DNA from: Limisphaerales bacterium
Lineage (GTDB): Bacteria; Verrucomicrobiota; Verrucomicrobiia; Limisphaerales; UBA11358
Direction of reading: 5' to 3'
Length of the DNA stretch: 52,446 bases
Assembly (NCBI GenBank): GCA_003134375.1
Contig: PLAY01000106.1
Span: 1-52,446, forward strand
The position numbers and the translations under genes are program-made. Below the pieces are notes generated by a model. The model did not search any database and was not told the origin of the DNA. It saw only the letters and a program-made list of their open reading frames with translations. Of the stretch, positions 41,690 to 49,395 are shown one piece after another. Each line of letters opens with the position of its first letter. Within the stretch, counting starts at the first letter, position 1.

Positions 41690-42525
41690 AGAACGGGTGG
41701 CAATGGAAACCATTGGGCGAAGTCTGCCAGACAGGTTCTGGCGGCACACCCTTGAAAGACAAAAAGGAGTATTACGAGGGTGGAACAATTCCTTGGCTTA
41801 TGAGCGGGGAGGTGAGTCAAGGCGAAGTTCGGGAAGCTACCAGATTCATCACACAGAAAGGGCTGGACAACTCTGCTGCCAGAATTTTCCCAAAAGACAC
41901 CGTATTGGTTGCGATGTATGGCGCGACGGCTGGTCAGGTAGGTATATTAAGATTTGAAGCGACCACAAATCAGGCGGTTTGCGGAATCTTTCCGAACAAA
42001 CGATTTGTTCCAGAGTTTCTGTTCTATTTGTTGCTGTCAAAGAAAGAGGAGTTGGTGGCGCAAGCAACTGGCAATGCACAGCCCAACATTTCACAAATCA
42101 AAATCAAGAACACAGAAGTTCCGATTCTACCGCTCCCCGAACAGCAACGGATCGTCGGCACCCTCGACGAAGCGTTTGAAGGCATCGCCACCGCCAAAGC
42201 TAACGCCGAAAAGAACCTCCAAAACGCCCGCGCCCTTTTCAAAAGCCATCTCCAATCAGTTTTCACCCATCCCGGCGCGGAGTGGGCGGAGAAACGTCTT
42301 GAGCAGATTGGAACAACGCAGACTGGTTCGACGCCGAAGACATCCGACAGAGCAAACTATGGCGACTTCATTCCTTTCATAAAACCGGCTGACTTCAACA
42401 CAGACGGTTCGCTAGATTACGAAAATGATGGACTCAGCGAGAAAGGGTTGTCGGTAGCTCGCAACGTTGCTGCCGGGTCAGTGCTGATGGTTTGCATTGG
42501 CGCGACCATTGGCAAGTGTGGCTAG
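41686..42525 (+). pseudogene. hsdS: Type I specificity subunit, 3'-truncated
   Basis: Gives the HsdM/HsdR complex its target sequence. The first recognition domain is whole (MKNGWQWKPLGEVCQTGSGG... to NAQPNISQIKIKNTEVPILP), as is the central coiled-coil spacer (PLPEQQRIVGTLDEAFEGIA). The second recognition domain starts (WAEKRLEQIGTTQTGSTPKT) and breaks off at SVLMVCIGATIGKCG, where a complete protein would go on for about 120-150 residues. The DNA passes straight into mid-hsdR sequence, so one deletion removed both the hsdS end and the hsdR beginning. Half-size HsdS proteins can act as dimers in some systems, but here the second half-domain is broken. Confidence 0.88.
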
Positions 42526-44246
42526 CCACGCAAGCCTATAACGATTTTACCTCCTTTGCCGCGTTTGCCGACGACGCCCTCGTGCGCGTGAAGCCGGAGG
42601 ATATTCGCAAGAAAGGCAAAGTGCCAAAAAACGCCAGCGTGTTCTTCACGATTTTCCAGACGTTTATGAGCGGGCCGGAAAAGGACGGAAAGCCGTCGCC
42701 GTATTTTGGCGAGTATCCGCCGGACTTTTTCGATTTCATTGTCATTGACGAGTGCCATCGCGGTGGCGCGAACGACGAAAGCAACTGGCGCGGCATCATG
42801 GATTATTTTGCGCCTGCCGTGCAACTCGGCCTCACCGCCACGCCCAAGCGGAAGGATAACGTGGACACCTACCGCTATTTCGGCGAGCCGGTCTATGTCT
42901 ATTCGCTCAAGGAAGGCATCAACGACGGTTTCCTCACGCCGTTCCGGTTGAAACAGTATGAGACGACGATTGATTACTACCGCTACACTTCGGATGACAC
43001 CGTGGTGGAAGGCGAGATCGAGGCGGGCAAACTTTACAAGGAAGCAGACTTCAACCGGAGTATCGTGATTCAGGAGCGGGAAAAGAAGCGGGTGCAGCTC
43101 TTCATGGAGCAAATCAACCAAAACGAAAAGACACTGGTGTTCTGTGCGAACCAGGCCCACGCGCTGCTGGTGCGCGACCTCATCAACCAGATGAAGACGA
43201 GCAAAGACCCTAACTATTGCCACCGCGTCACGGCGAATGACGGCGAGATCGGCGAGCAATGGCTGCGGGAATTTCAGGACAACGAGAAAACAATTCCAAC
43301 CATCTTGACCACGTCGCAAAAACTTTCGACCGGCGTGGACGCGCGCAACATTCGCAATATCGTCCTGATGAGGCCCATCAATTCGATGATTGAGTTCAAG
43401 CAGATTATAGGGCGCGGCACGCGGCTGTTTGACGGGAAGGATTATTTCACGATTCATGATTTCGTGAAGGCGCATCTGAATTTCCAAGACCCGGAATGGG
43501 ACGGCCCGCCGCAGGAAGAAGAACCTTGCCCGAAATGCGGCGCACGTCCATGCGTCTGTGTCCTGAAGCAGCCGAAGCCTTGCGAGGTGTGTGGCCAGTC
43601 GCCGTGCGAATGTCCTTGTCCGAAATGCGGCAAACGCCCCTGCGAGTGTGAGCGGAGAAAGAAGGTAAAGGTGAAACTGGCTGATGGAAAAGAGCGCACC
43701 ATCCAGCACATGATGATGACGACATTCTGGCATCCCGACGGCACGCCAATGTCGGCACAGCAATTCATGGAAATGCTGTTCGGTAAACTGCCAGACTTTT
43801 TCCAGAGCGAAGAAGAATTGCGCAAGTTGTGGAGTGCGCCGGACACGCGGGCCAAGTTGTTACAAGGGCTGGCGGAAAAAGGTTTCGGGCACGACCAACT
43901 CGTGGAAATGCAGAAAATCATTGATGCGGAAAAGAGCGATTTATTCGACGTACTGGCGCACGTGGCCTACGCATTGCCGCCAGTGACGCGCGAAGTGCGT
44001 GCCGACCATGCGCGGGTGTATATCAATTCCCAATTCAACGCCAAGCAACAGGCATTCCTTGATTTCGTGCTGTCCCATTACGTCAGCGTCGGCGTGGAAG
44101 AACTTGATCAGGCAAAGCTCACGCCGTTGCTCCGGCTCAAATACCACGACTCCATTGCCGATGCCGTGGCCGATCTTGGCAGACCGGATGAAATCAGCAG
44201 CGTATTCGCAGGCTTCCAAAAGTATTTATACAGTAAAGTTGCTTAA
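42526..44246 (+). pseudogene. hsdR: Type I restriction subunit, 5'-truncated
   Basis: The ATP-driven translocase/nuclease subunit. What remains starts at the helicase region: FTSFAAFADDALVRVKPEDI, the DEAD-like motif II in FIVIDECHRGG, GLTATPKRKDN, and motif VI NSMIEFKQIIGRGTRLFDGK. A Cys-rich linker (CPKCGARPCVC, CEVCGQSPCECPCPKCGKRPCEC) precedes the EcoEI-type C-terminal domain, which is complete to SVFAGFQKYLYSKVA. The nuclease domain and Walker A, about the first 350-400 residues, are gone. The frame formally starts at 42492 inside hsdS. Restriction activity should be absent. Confidence 0.9.
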
Positions 44247-44268
44247 TTCTTTTGGAACAGCCCCTCTT

Positions 44269-44350
44269 TCAAGATTTACTCATCCAAAACACCACGGCCA
44301 GTTCGTAGATGCCGGCAAACAGTTCGCGAACCGGTTTGCCGTATATTGCC
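44269..44350 (-). pseudogene. Tail of an XRE-like regulator
   Basis: The frame ALAYEAIYGKPVRELFAGIY, then ELAVVFWMSKS and stop, matches the way many phage-type HTH regulators end (EAIFGKPVRELFAGLY-like). The HTH itself is missing. It joins, out of frame, the nuclease stub at 44351-44467. Confidence 0.45.
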
Positions 44351-44467
44351 TCATACGCCAGGGCGGTTGCCAAGCTGCATTTGCAGGTTGGTATCAATGA
44401 TCGCCCCGGCTTGCAGGACGGGGAAAAACAGAGCCAGCGTGCTTGCAACGAATGAGATTCGTTTCAT
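44351..44467 (-). pseudogene. Signal-peptide stub of a non-specific endonuclease-like protein
   Basis: The 38-codon frame MKRISFVASTLALFFPVLQA, then GAIIDTNLQMQLGN, has a clean signal peptide. It continues with the segment that opens secreted DNA/RNA endonuclease (NUC)-like proteins in this phylum. It stops three residues later, where an XRE tail begins in another frame. The catalytic domain is absent. This is a deletion scar. Confidence 0.5.
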
Positions 44468-44556
44468 GCCCACGGTTTAACAGAGCGCGTTAAAAACTGC
44501 GAGAAAGAACCTGTCGCCATGAGTGACGCTCCGTGTGACGATGTGCCGGGACATTC

Positions 44557-44591
44557 ACAAAAAGGCAACGACTAAAGGGTTCGTTGCCTTT
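44557..44591 (-). terminator. Intrinsic terminator of HTH cassette 1
   Basis: On the minus strand, stem AAAGGCAACGA / TCGTTGCCTTT (11 bp, 9-nt loop) is followed by TTTTTGTG. It lies just after the HTH gene at 44606. The same 12-mer CAAAAAGGCAAC (44558-44569) forms the attachment arms. Confidence 0.75.
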
Positions 44592-44605
44592 GGCAGTTTT
44601 GGGCC

Positions 44606-44890
44606 TTATTTCGGCAGTTTCTCGAACGGGTCATAGCCCATATACGCGATGATCCGGGAGTGATACGGGACGGTCGGAAACAACCTGTCGCATTCCCAAA
44701 GACTTAGAGACCTTGCGCTAACCCCCAGTATTTGAGCGGCTTTCGATTGGCGGATTCCTGCTCCGAACCGTTTCTTCTTGAGATGCTGGCCCAAGGTCGT
44801 AGGCTCCTTGGCGATTGGAAAACTCCGTGTCCAGACTGGCGCTACGTCTTTGCGGGCAACGCGTACAATGCGGTCGCAAAAAGGCAACAT
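44606..44890 (-). CDS. Small HTH protein, cassette 1
   Basis: A 94-residue XRE-like DNA-binding protein. The HTH covers about residues 33-80: TLGQHLKKKRFGAGIRQSKA, then AQILGVSARSLSLWECDRLF. It ends in IIAYMGYDPFEKLPK, a common closing motif of this small family. The N-terminal 32 residues (MLPFCDRIVRVARKDVAPVW) show no known domain. A paralogue at 48422 is identical at 84 of 94 positions. The ATG lies 7 bp inside an attachment-like core, and an in-frame stop stands close upstream. It may regulate excision, as HTH proteins of integrative elements often do, but this is inferred from position only. Confidence 0.75.
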   Translation of the reverse strand: MLPFCDRIVRVARKDVAPVWTRSFPIAKEPTTLGQHLKKKRFGAGIRQSKAAQILGVSARSLSLWECDRLFPTVPYHSRIIAYMGYDPFEKLPK

Positions 44891-44897
44891 CGCGCAC
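44877..44897 (+). other. Internal attachment-like half site
   Basis: CAAAAAGGCAAC, 7 bp (ATCGCGC) and AC repeat exactly the inner half of attR at 48693-48713. The far side (CGACTTTATTGAGG) does not match comM or the left arm. It looks like the right end of an earlier or second element integrated in tandem. Confidence 0.6.
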
Positions 44898-44947
44898 CGA
44901 CTTTATTGAGGTCAGTTGCATGAACTTGTGATTGCATACTGTTTTTA

Positions 44948-44991
44948 TTGAATCACTTGCAAAGCCTCTCAAACAGGTAACGTTTGTGGGA
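44948..44991. repeat. Island-internal duplicated segment
   Basis: TTGAATCACTTGCAAAGCCT followed by CTCAAACAGGTAACGTTTG is repeated with changes at 47908-47951 (TTGAGTCACTTGCAAATCTT...). Both lie beside small HTH genes. It supports the view that related elements were stacked here. Confidence 0.5.
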
Positions 44992-45020
44992 ATGTAAATT
45001 GCCATTTACAAATCCACGGA

Positions 45021-46949
45021 TTACTTTGCGTGATTCTTCCGCAGAACTTCATGCAGGGTTTTCAGCATGGTTTCGGCCGTGTAGGGCTTGGGAATGAAAT
45101 ACCGGACGCCGGCATCCCTGACTTTGGCCATGCCGCCGACGGAAGCCGCACCGCTGGAACCGACAATCTTGACGTCCGCATTGATGGCTTTGAGCGCGAT
45201 GATGGTGGTCGGACCATCCATGATCGGCATGACCATGTCCATGATTACCACGTCGATTTCCTGTCGGCGGTGCGCATAAAGGGCAACTGCTTCAACCCCA
45301 TTCATGGCTAGCAGAACGCGATAGCCGGTACGTTTCAACACCTTTTGCACGAGACTGAGGATAGGCTCCTCGTCATCCACCACCAGCACCAGTTCATTGT
45401 GCCCGCGCAGCAACCCGAAGTCTTCCTCCAACGCTTTCTCCGCGGCCACCGGTGTGCGATTGGCGGGAAAATAAACCTTGAAGGTGGTGCCTTTGCCCAC
45501 TTCGCTCTGGCAAAGAATGAAACCATCATGGCTGTTGACGATGGCCAGGGTCGTGGACAAGCCCAGCCCCGTGCCCTTGCCGGGGTCCTTGGTTGTGAAA
45601 AACGGATCAAAAATCTTGTCCTGGATCTCCCTGGGAATTCCCACCCCGGTGTCCACCACGCTGATGACCACATACGGGCCGGGCCGGGCCTCCAGATTCA
45701 TGGCGGCATAGGTCTCGTCCACCATCGCGTTTTCCATGTGCAGGGACAGTTTGCCGCCCTTGGGCATGGCATCGCGTGCATTGACACAGAAATTCAGCAG
45801 GACCTGGTGTAACTGGGTCGGGTTCCCAGTGATGGTCCAGAGGTCCTCCGGGTAATGTAACTCAAATTCCACCGATTTGGGGAAAGTCCCGTGAACGATC
45901 TGCCTGATTTCACGGGCGATGTGTTTGGGATCGACCAGGATGTGCATGCCCTCCGTTCCGCGCCCAAAGGTCAGCACTTGTTTAACGATGTCCGCTCCAC
46001 GCTGCACGTTGGCTTCCAAGGCTTGCAGCAGCCTCCGTCCGTCTGCATCCGTGACTTTTTCCTTCAACACCTGCACCGCGATCATGAGCGGTGTCAGCAC
46101 GTTATTGAGATCGTGCGCGATGCCGCTCGCGAGAGTCCCGATGCTCTCGATGCGCTGGGTGCGAAAATACTGGGCTTCAAATTTTTTCTTCTCCGTGATG
46201 TCGGTGCTGATTTCCAGAACAGATTTGGAGACTCCCTGGCTGTCGCGCACCAGGGTCCAGCGCGCTTCAACGAACACTTCCTTTCCGCTCTTCGTCCGGG
46301 CGGCAAATTCACCATGCCAGTAGCCGGTTTCCAAAATCGTTTTTCGAGCTTCTTCATATTTTGAGGCGTTAAACCCGTCCTTGGGCAAAAGGTCCTCCAG
46401 CTTCCGACCGACTGCCTCTTGGGCCGTCCAGCCGTAGATCCGCTCGGCGCTCCTGTTCCAATACAGGATGCGGTCTTCCATATCGCGCACAATGATGGCG
46501 TCGTAGGCCAGGTCCAGTAACCGGGCCTGTTCGCCGATTCGAACCTCGGCGTTCTTGCGTTCGGCAATTTCCGATTGCAGCTCTCCGATGGCTTTGGTCA
46601 GGTGCGCCGTCTTCTCTTTGACTTGTGATTCCAGTTCGCCCCGCAAACACTTTCCCTCCTGCTCTATCCGCAAGCGTTCTTTGAGCAGGGTCTCGATGTG
46701 GATCATGCCAGTCAGCAGCAACAGCGAAATGAACGAATACACACACTCGATTTCAACCCCCAATTGCGCGCCGTTATTGAACGACATCAAGGATTGAATC
46801 AAGTGGAGCAGCGCCAGAAGTGAAAAGGCCCAGAACAGCGACCAGCCCACACGCGCCGTTCCGAAGATCCGGTTCAGTCGCAGAGCGTAGCCAGCGACGA
46901 TGAATTGCAGCGCGCCATTTACGAAACCCATGACCTCTGTGAAGCTCAT
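45021..46949 (-). CDS. PAS-domain hybrid histidine kinase
   Basis: A membrane sensor kinase of 642 residues. Three hydrophobic segments lie in the first 85 residues (MGFVNGALQFIVAGYAL, VGWSLFWAFSLLALLHLI, VYSFISLLLLTGMIHI), followed by a coiled coil. A PAS/PAC domain spans about residues 138-260 (LDLAYDAIIVRDMEDRILYW). The HisKA box has the phospho-His in LASGIAHDLNNVLTPL. HATPase motifs are LLNFCVNARDAMPKGG, VVDTGVGIP and GKGTGLGLST. A C-terminal receiver domain (LVLVVDDEEPILSLV, Asp in VVIMDMVMPIMDG, KPYTAE) makes it a hybrid. No separate response regulator is adjacent. It is divergent from a hemerythrin gene, so oxygen or redox sensing is possible but unproven. Confidence 0.93.
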   Translation of the reverse strand: MSFTEVMGFVNGALQFIVAGYALRLNRIFGTARVGWSLFWAFSLLALLHLIQSLMSFNNGAQLGVEIECVYSFISLLLLTGMIHIETLLKERLRIEQEGKCLRGELESQVKEKTAHLTKAIGELQSEIAERKNAEVRIGEQARLLDLAYDAIIVRDMEDRILYWNRSAERIYGWTAQEAVGRKLEDLLPKDGFNASKYEEARKTILETGYWHGEFAARTKSGKEVFVEARWTLVRDSQGVSKSVLEISTDITEKKKFEAQYFRTQRIESIGTLASGIAHDLNNVLTPLMIAVQVLKEKVTDADGRRLLQALEANVQRGADIVKQVLTFGRGTEGMHILVDPKHIAREIRQIVHGTFPKSVEFELHYPEDLWTITGNPTQLHQVLLNFCVNARDAMPKGGKLSLHMENAMVDETYAAMNLEARPGPYVVISVVDTGVGIPREIQDKIFDPFFTTKDPGKGTGLGLSTTLAIVNSHDGFILCQSEVGKGTTFKVYFPANRTPVAAEKALEEDFGLLRGHNELVLVVDDEEPILSLVQKVLKRTGYRVLLAMNGVEAVALYAHRRQEIDVVIMDMVMPIMDGPTTIIALKAINADVKIVGSSGAASVGGMAKVRDAGVRYFIPKPYTAETMLKTLHEVLRKNHAK

Positions 46950-47278
46950 CCAAACTCCTCATGCATGAAAGCGGCAGTGCCGCCTTCTAAAACCTGACCA
47001 CCTCAAAAATTGAGGCACATCGTACTTTGATCTTTGCGAATAGCCCTTTATTACCCATTTGTATGACAAGTGTAATGGAGGGGCGGTATTTGTAAAGTCA
47101 GGACTGCTTCGAGCTAAAGATTTTCAGAACAATTATCGACTGATGAGAATTCAGTTATGGCGCGCTTTTAACGACTGGGCGTGCGAATTGGCGGAAAATA
47201 ACGCGTATTCAAACCGCGCTTGGTATCAGTCTTGCTATATCAAGTGATGCGACAAACTGCTGGCAAACCATTACGATT
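46950..47278. other. Divergent kinase/hemerythrin promoter region
   Basis: A 329-bp, relatively AT-rich spacer between two divergent start codons. It should hold both promoters, but no consensus pair stands out clearly. A 62-codon frame at 47059-47247 has no recognisable features and is not called as a gene. Confidence 0.4.
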
Positions 47279-47866
47279 ATGAAAACAAAACTTTACGTCG
47301 AATGGAAGGATTCGTTTAGCGTGAAAAACGCGCAAATCGATTCCCAACACAAAAAGATGTTTCGGCTACTTAACAAGTTGCACGATTTGTTGCAGAAAGG
47401 CGGAGATGTGAAGCGGCTGGGAAAGATTATCGTCGCGGTGCAACAATACGCCATACTTCATTTCAATTGCGAAGAACTGCTGATGTCGGCGTGCAACTAT
47501 CCGCAATTGAACGAGCACAAAAAGGCGCATGAGGAGTTTACCAGCCGCTTCAATCAGTTCCTGAAACGCGCGAAAACGGAAAACGAAGACATCTCGTTAG
47601 AGCTTTTCCTTTTTCTCAAGGACTGGTTGTTGGATCACATAACGACCGAGGACAAGGCGTACATCCCATTCGTAGTTGCGTGGAAGCGAGATCGTCACCC
47701 GGTGGGTCAAGCGGGAGTCAATCATCTCGCATGGTCTGGAACGATGCGGAATCCTGAACTGTCACCGAAAACTCAAAGTCGTTGGCGTCACGCCAGGCGA
47801 TGCAAGAGGCATCCGGTCGGGGGGACGTTTACGTCCCCGCGCCAACTCGTCGCCAAATACGTGTGA
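47279..47866 (+). CDS. Bacteriohemerythrin with odd C-terminal tail
   Basis: A di-iron O2-binding four-helix protein. The ligands are in place: YVEWKDSFSVKNAQIDSQHK (His and the E/Q region of helix A), YAILHFNCEELLMS (HxxxE), NEHKKAHEEF (HxxxH) and LLDHITTEDKAY (HxxxxD). The family ends near AYIPF, about residue 137. Here about 58 more residues follow (WKRDRHPVGQAGVNHLAWSG... to LVAKYV), rich in Arg and Pro and without a domain. The tail may come from a lost stop or a frameshift into spacer DNA. The gene starts 330 bp from a divergent histidine kinase. It may store, carry or sense oxygen for that kinase. Confidence 0.85.
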   Translation: MKTKLYVEWKDSFSVKNAQIDSQHKKMFRLLNKLHDLLQKGGDVKRLGKIIVAVQQYAILHFNCEELLMSACNYPQLNEHKKAHEEFTSRFNQFLKRAKTENEDISLELFLFLKDWLLDHITTEDKAYIPFVVAWKRDRHPVGQAGVNHLAWSGTMRNPELSPKTQSRWRHARRCKRHPVGGTFTSPRQLVAKYV

Positions 47867-47912
47867 GCGGGTCTTTGCGAGCGGGGGCGGGTTGCATGCT
47901 CCTTTTGTTGAG

Positions 47913-48314
47913 TCACTTGCAAATCTTCTCAAATAGGCAACGTTCTGGGGAGGTTTCAGAAATTCCGCATTTCCAACAGTATGAACGGTTGATTCGTTTT
48001 TTAGGAACCAGCACAGGTAGTGTGTAGCCAAGAAATTCCCGAATTTTCTTTGTCATCCTACGCGATGGGGAGGTGATACCGCGCTCCCAATTGCTGACCG
48101 ATGCGGAAGAAATTCCGATCTTTGCGGCAACGTCTGATTGCAGCCAGTGCAGTTCCAAACGGTGCTTCTTGATTTGCTCGCCGGGTGTCTGTGGCTGTGC
48201 CGGAATTCGCTGGTTCAATTTCCAATGCCGTGAGTATGGCCGACGCGGTCGGGAAGTCTGAACAGGACAAAGCGAGAGAAGGAGCAGTATATTTTTGATT
48301 TGGAGTGATTGCAT
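47913..48314 (-). CDS. HTH protein, middle copy
   Basis: A 133-residue XRE-like regulator. The HTH is at about residues 43-92: TPGEQIKKHRLELHWLQSDV, then AAKIGISSASVSNWERGITS and MTKKIREFLGYTLP. It is related to the cassette HTH proteins by the shared layout (leader, LG/PGE-HxKKxR, closing FLGY) but is far more divergent. The C-terminal 30 residues with several Cys (SYCWKCGISETSPERC) are unusual. They are encoded by the duplicated segment at 47908, so the end may be a fusion. The start is uncertain. Confidence 0.65.
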   Translation of the reverse strand: MQSLQIKNILLLLSLCPVQTSRPRRPYSRHWKLNQRIPAQPQTPGEQIKKHRLELHWLQSDVAAKIGISSASVSNWERGITSPSRRMTKKIREFLGYTLPVLVPKKRINRSYCWKCGISETSPERCLFEKICK

Positions 48315-48373
48315 AAACTATCATGCAATCATCACTTCGTTAGGAAGGCAGTAATTACGGGTGACCGCCTTTC

Positions 48374-48407
48374 ACAAAAAGGCAACGACTAGGGGTTCGT
48401 TGCCTTT
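48374..48407 (-). terminator. Intrinsic terminator of HTH cassette 2
   Basis: Stem AAAGGCAACGA / TCGTTGCCTTT with an 8-nt loop, then TTTTTGTG on the minus strand. It is nearly the same as the one at 44557 and carries the 12-mer CAAAAAGGCAAC at 48375-48386. Confidence 0.75.
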
Positions 48408-48421
48408 GGCTATTTCGGGCA

Positions 48422-48706
48422 TTATTTCGTCAGTTTCTCAAACGGGTCATAACCCACATACGCGATAATTTGAGCGTGATAGGGAATGGTTGGAAAAAGC
48501 CGGTCACATTCCCAAAGACTCAAGGACCTTGCGCTAATCCCCAGTATTTGAGCAGCTTCCGATTGGCGGATTCCTGCTCCAAACCGTTTCTTCTTGAGAT
48601 GTTCACCAAGGGTTGTAGGCTCCTTTGCGATTGGAAAACTCCGTGTCCAAACAGGGGCTACGTCTTTGCGAGCAACGCTTACAACGCGGTCGCAAAAAGG
48701 CAACAT
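48422..48706 (-). CDS. Small HTH protein, cassette 2, at the island's right end
   Basis: A 94-residue paralogue of the protein at 44606 (84 of 94 residues identical), with the same HTH (TLGEHLKKKRFGAGIRQSEA, AQILGISARSLSLWECDRLF). The ATG at 48706 is chosen by comparison with that copy. The frame stays open upstream through the attR core into comM antisense (HPACA). Because the site lies at the 5' end of the gene, integration cuts it away from its natural upstream DNA. In the excised circle that upstream DNA would be the recombinase 3' end, in the same frame. Promoter activity from the comM side is unknown. Confidence 0.75.
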   Translation of the reverse strand: MLPFCDRVVSVARKDVAPVWTRSFPIAKEPTTLGEHLKKKRFGAGIRQSEAAQILGISARSLSLWECDRLFPTIPYHAQIIAYVGYDPFEKLTK

Positions 48707-48727
48707 CGCGCACGCCGGATGGGAAAA
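48693..48727 (+). other. attR of the comM island
   Basis: The arm CAAAAAGGCAAC (48693-48704), 7 bp (ATCGCGC), core AC (48712-48713), then comM DNA GCCGGATGGGAAAA. It mirrors attL about the AC core. Joining the comM sides at AC restores the reading frame. Confidence 0.8.
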
Positions 48728-49185
48728 TGCCACATGAATCGAGAAGCTCGCCGCGTGAAATCCAAAATTTTCTGGGCCGGATATCCGGGCCGCTGCTCGA
48801 CCGGATTGATTTGCACGTGGAGGTGCCGCAGGTGAAATTCCGGGAGATTGCCGGGGACCGCACGGGCGAAACCTCGGCGCAAATACGCGAGCGCGTCGTG
48901 GCCGCGCGGAAACGTCAACAGTCGCGTTTTGCGCACAAGCGGAAAATCACCTGCAACGCCCTGATGGGACCGAAGGAGCTCAAGGACTTCTGCGCGCTGG
49001 ACGAGGCGACCAAAGAACTGCTCAAGAACGCGATGGCCGATTTGAATCTGAGCGCCCGGGCCTACGACCGGATATTGAAGGTGGCGCGGACGATTGCCGA
49101 CCTGGCCGGCTCGGAAAAAATCCTGAGCGACCACATTTCCGAGGCCATTCAATACCGTTCCCTCGACCGGCAGATTTGGAGTTAA
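48712..49185 (+). pseudogene. comM: comM 3' part, interrupted
   Basis: The C-terminal 157 codons of the ComM/YifB ATPase. Starting from the core they read TPDGKMPHESRSSPREIQNF, then LGRISGPLLDRIDLHVEVPQ (the sensor-arginine region R-I-S-G-P-L-L-D-R-I-D is diagnostic), and the C-terminal Mg-chelatase domain (LNLSARAYDRILKVARTIAD, SEAIQYRSLDRQIWS). The frame matches exactly that of the 5' part at 37433 when joined at the AC. Without the island this would be one intact gene. The remaining 210 bp to the next gene (49186-49395) show no clear feature except a ribosome site near its end. Confidence 0.95.
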
Positions 49186-49395
49186 CGGGAGACGCGGTCG
49201 TAACCGTTGTTTCCGGTGAAAATAATTTTCAAGCGCCCGATTTTCTGCCAGCTTGACCGCGGAACGGATTGGCCCATCGGCGTCGCCAAACATTCCAAGC
49301 CGGGGGCTGCCACGTGGCCGGTCTTTGGGTATTGACGCCGGAAACGCCAAGGAGCAAAAGTTGTCGGGGTAAATTCAACCAAAAGGAGTCGTGTT

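Noticed and set aside
47059-47247. 62-codon gene between kinase and hemerythrin
   Set aside because: No ribosome site, no family resemblance, and it lies in the shared promoter region.
38466-48713. Prophage
   Set aside because: No capsid, terminase, portal or tail genes are visible. Only a recombinase, RM remains, a kinase, a hemerythrin and HTH genes are present.
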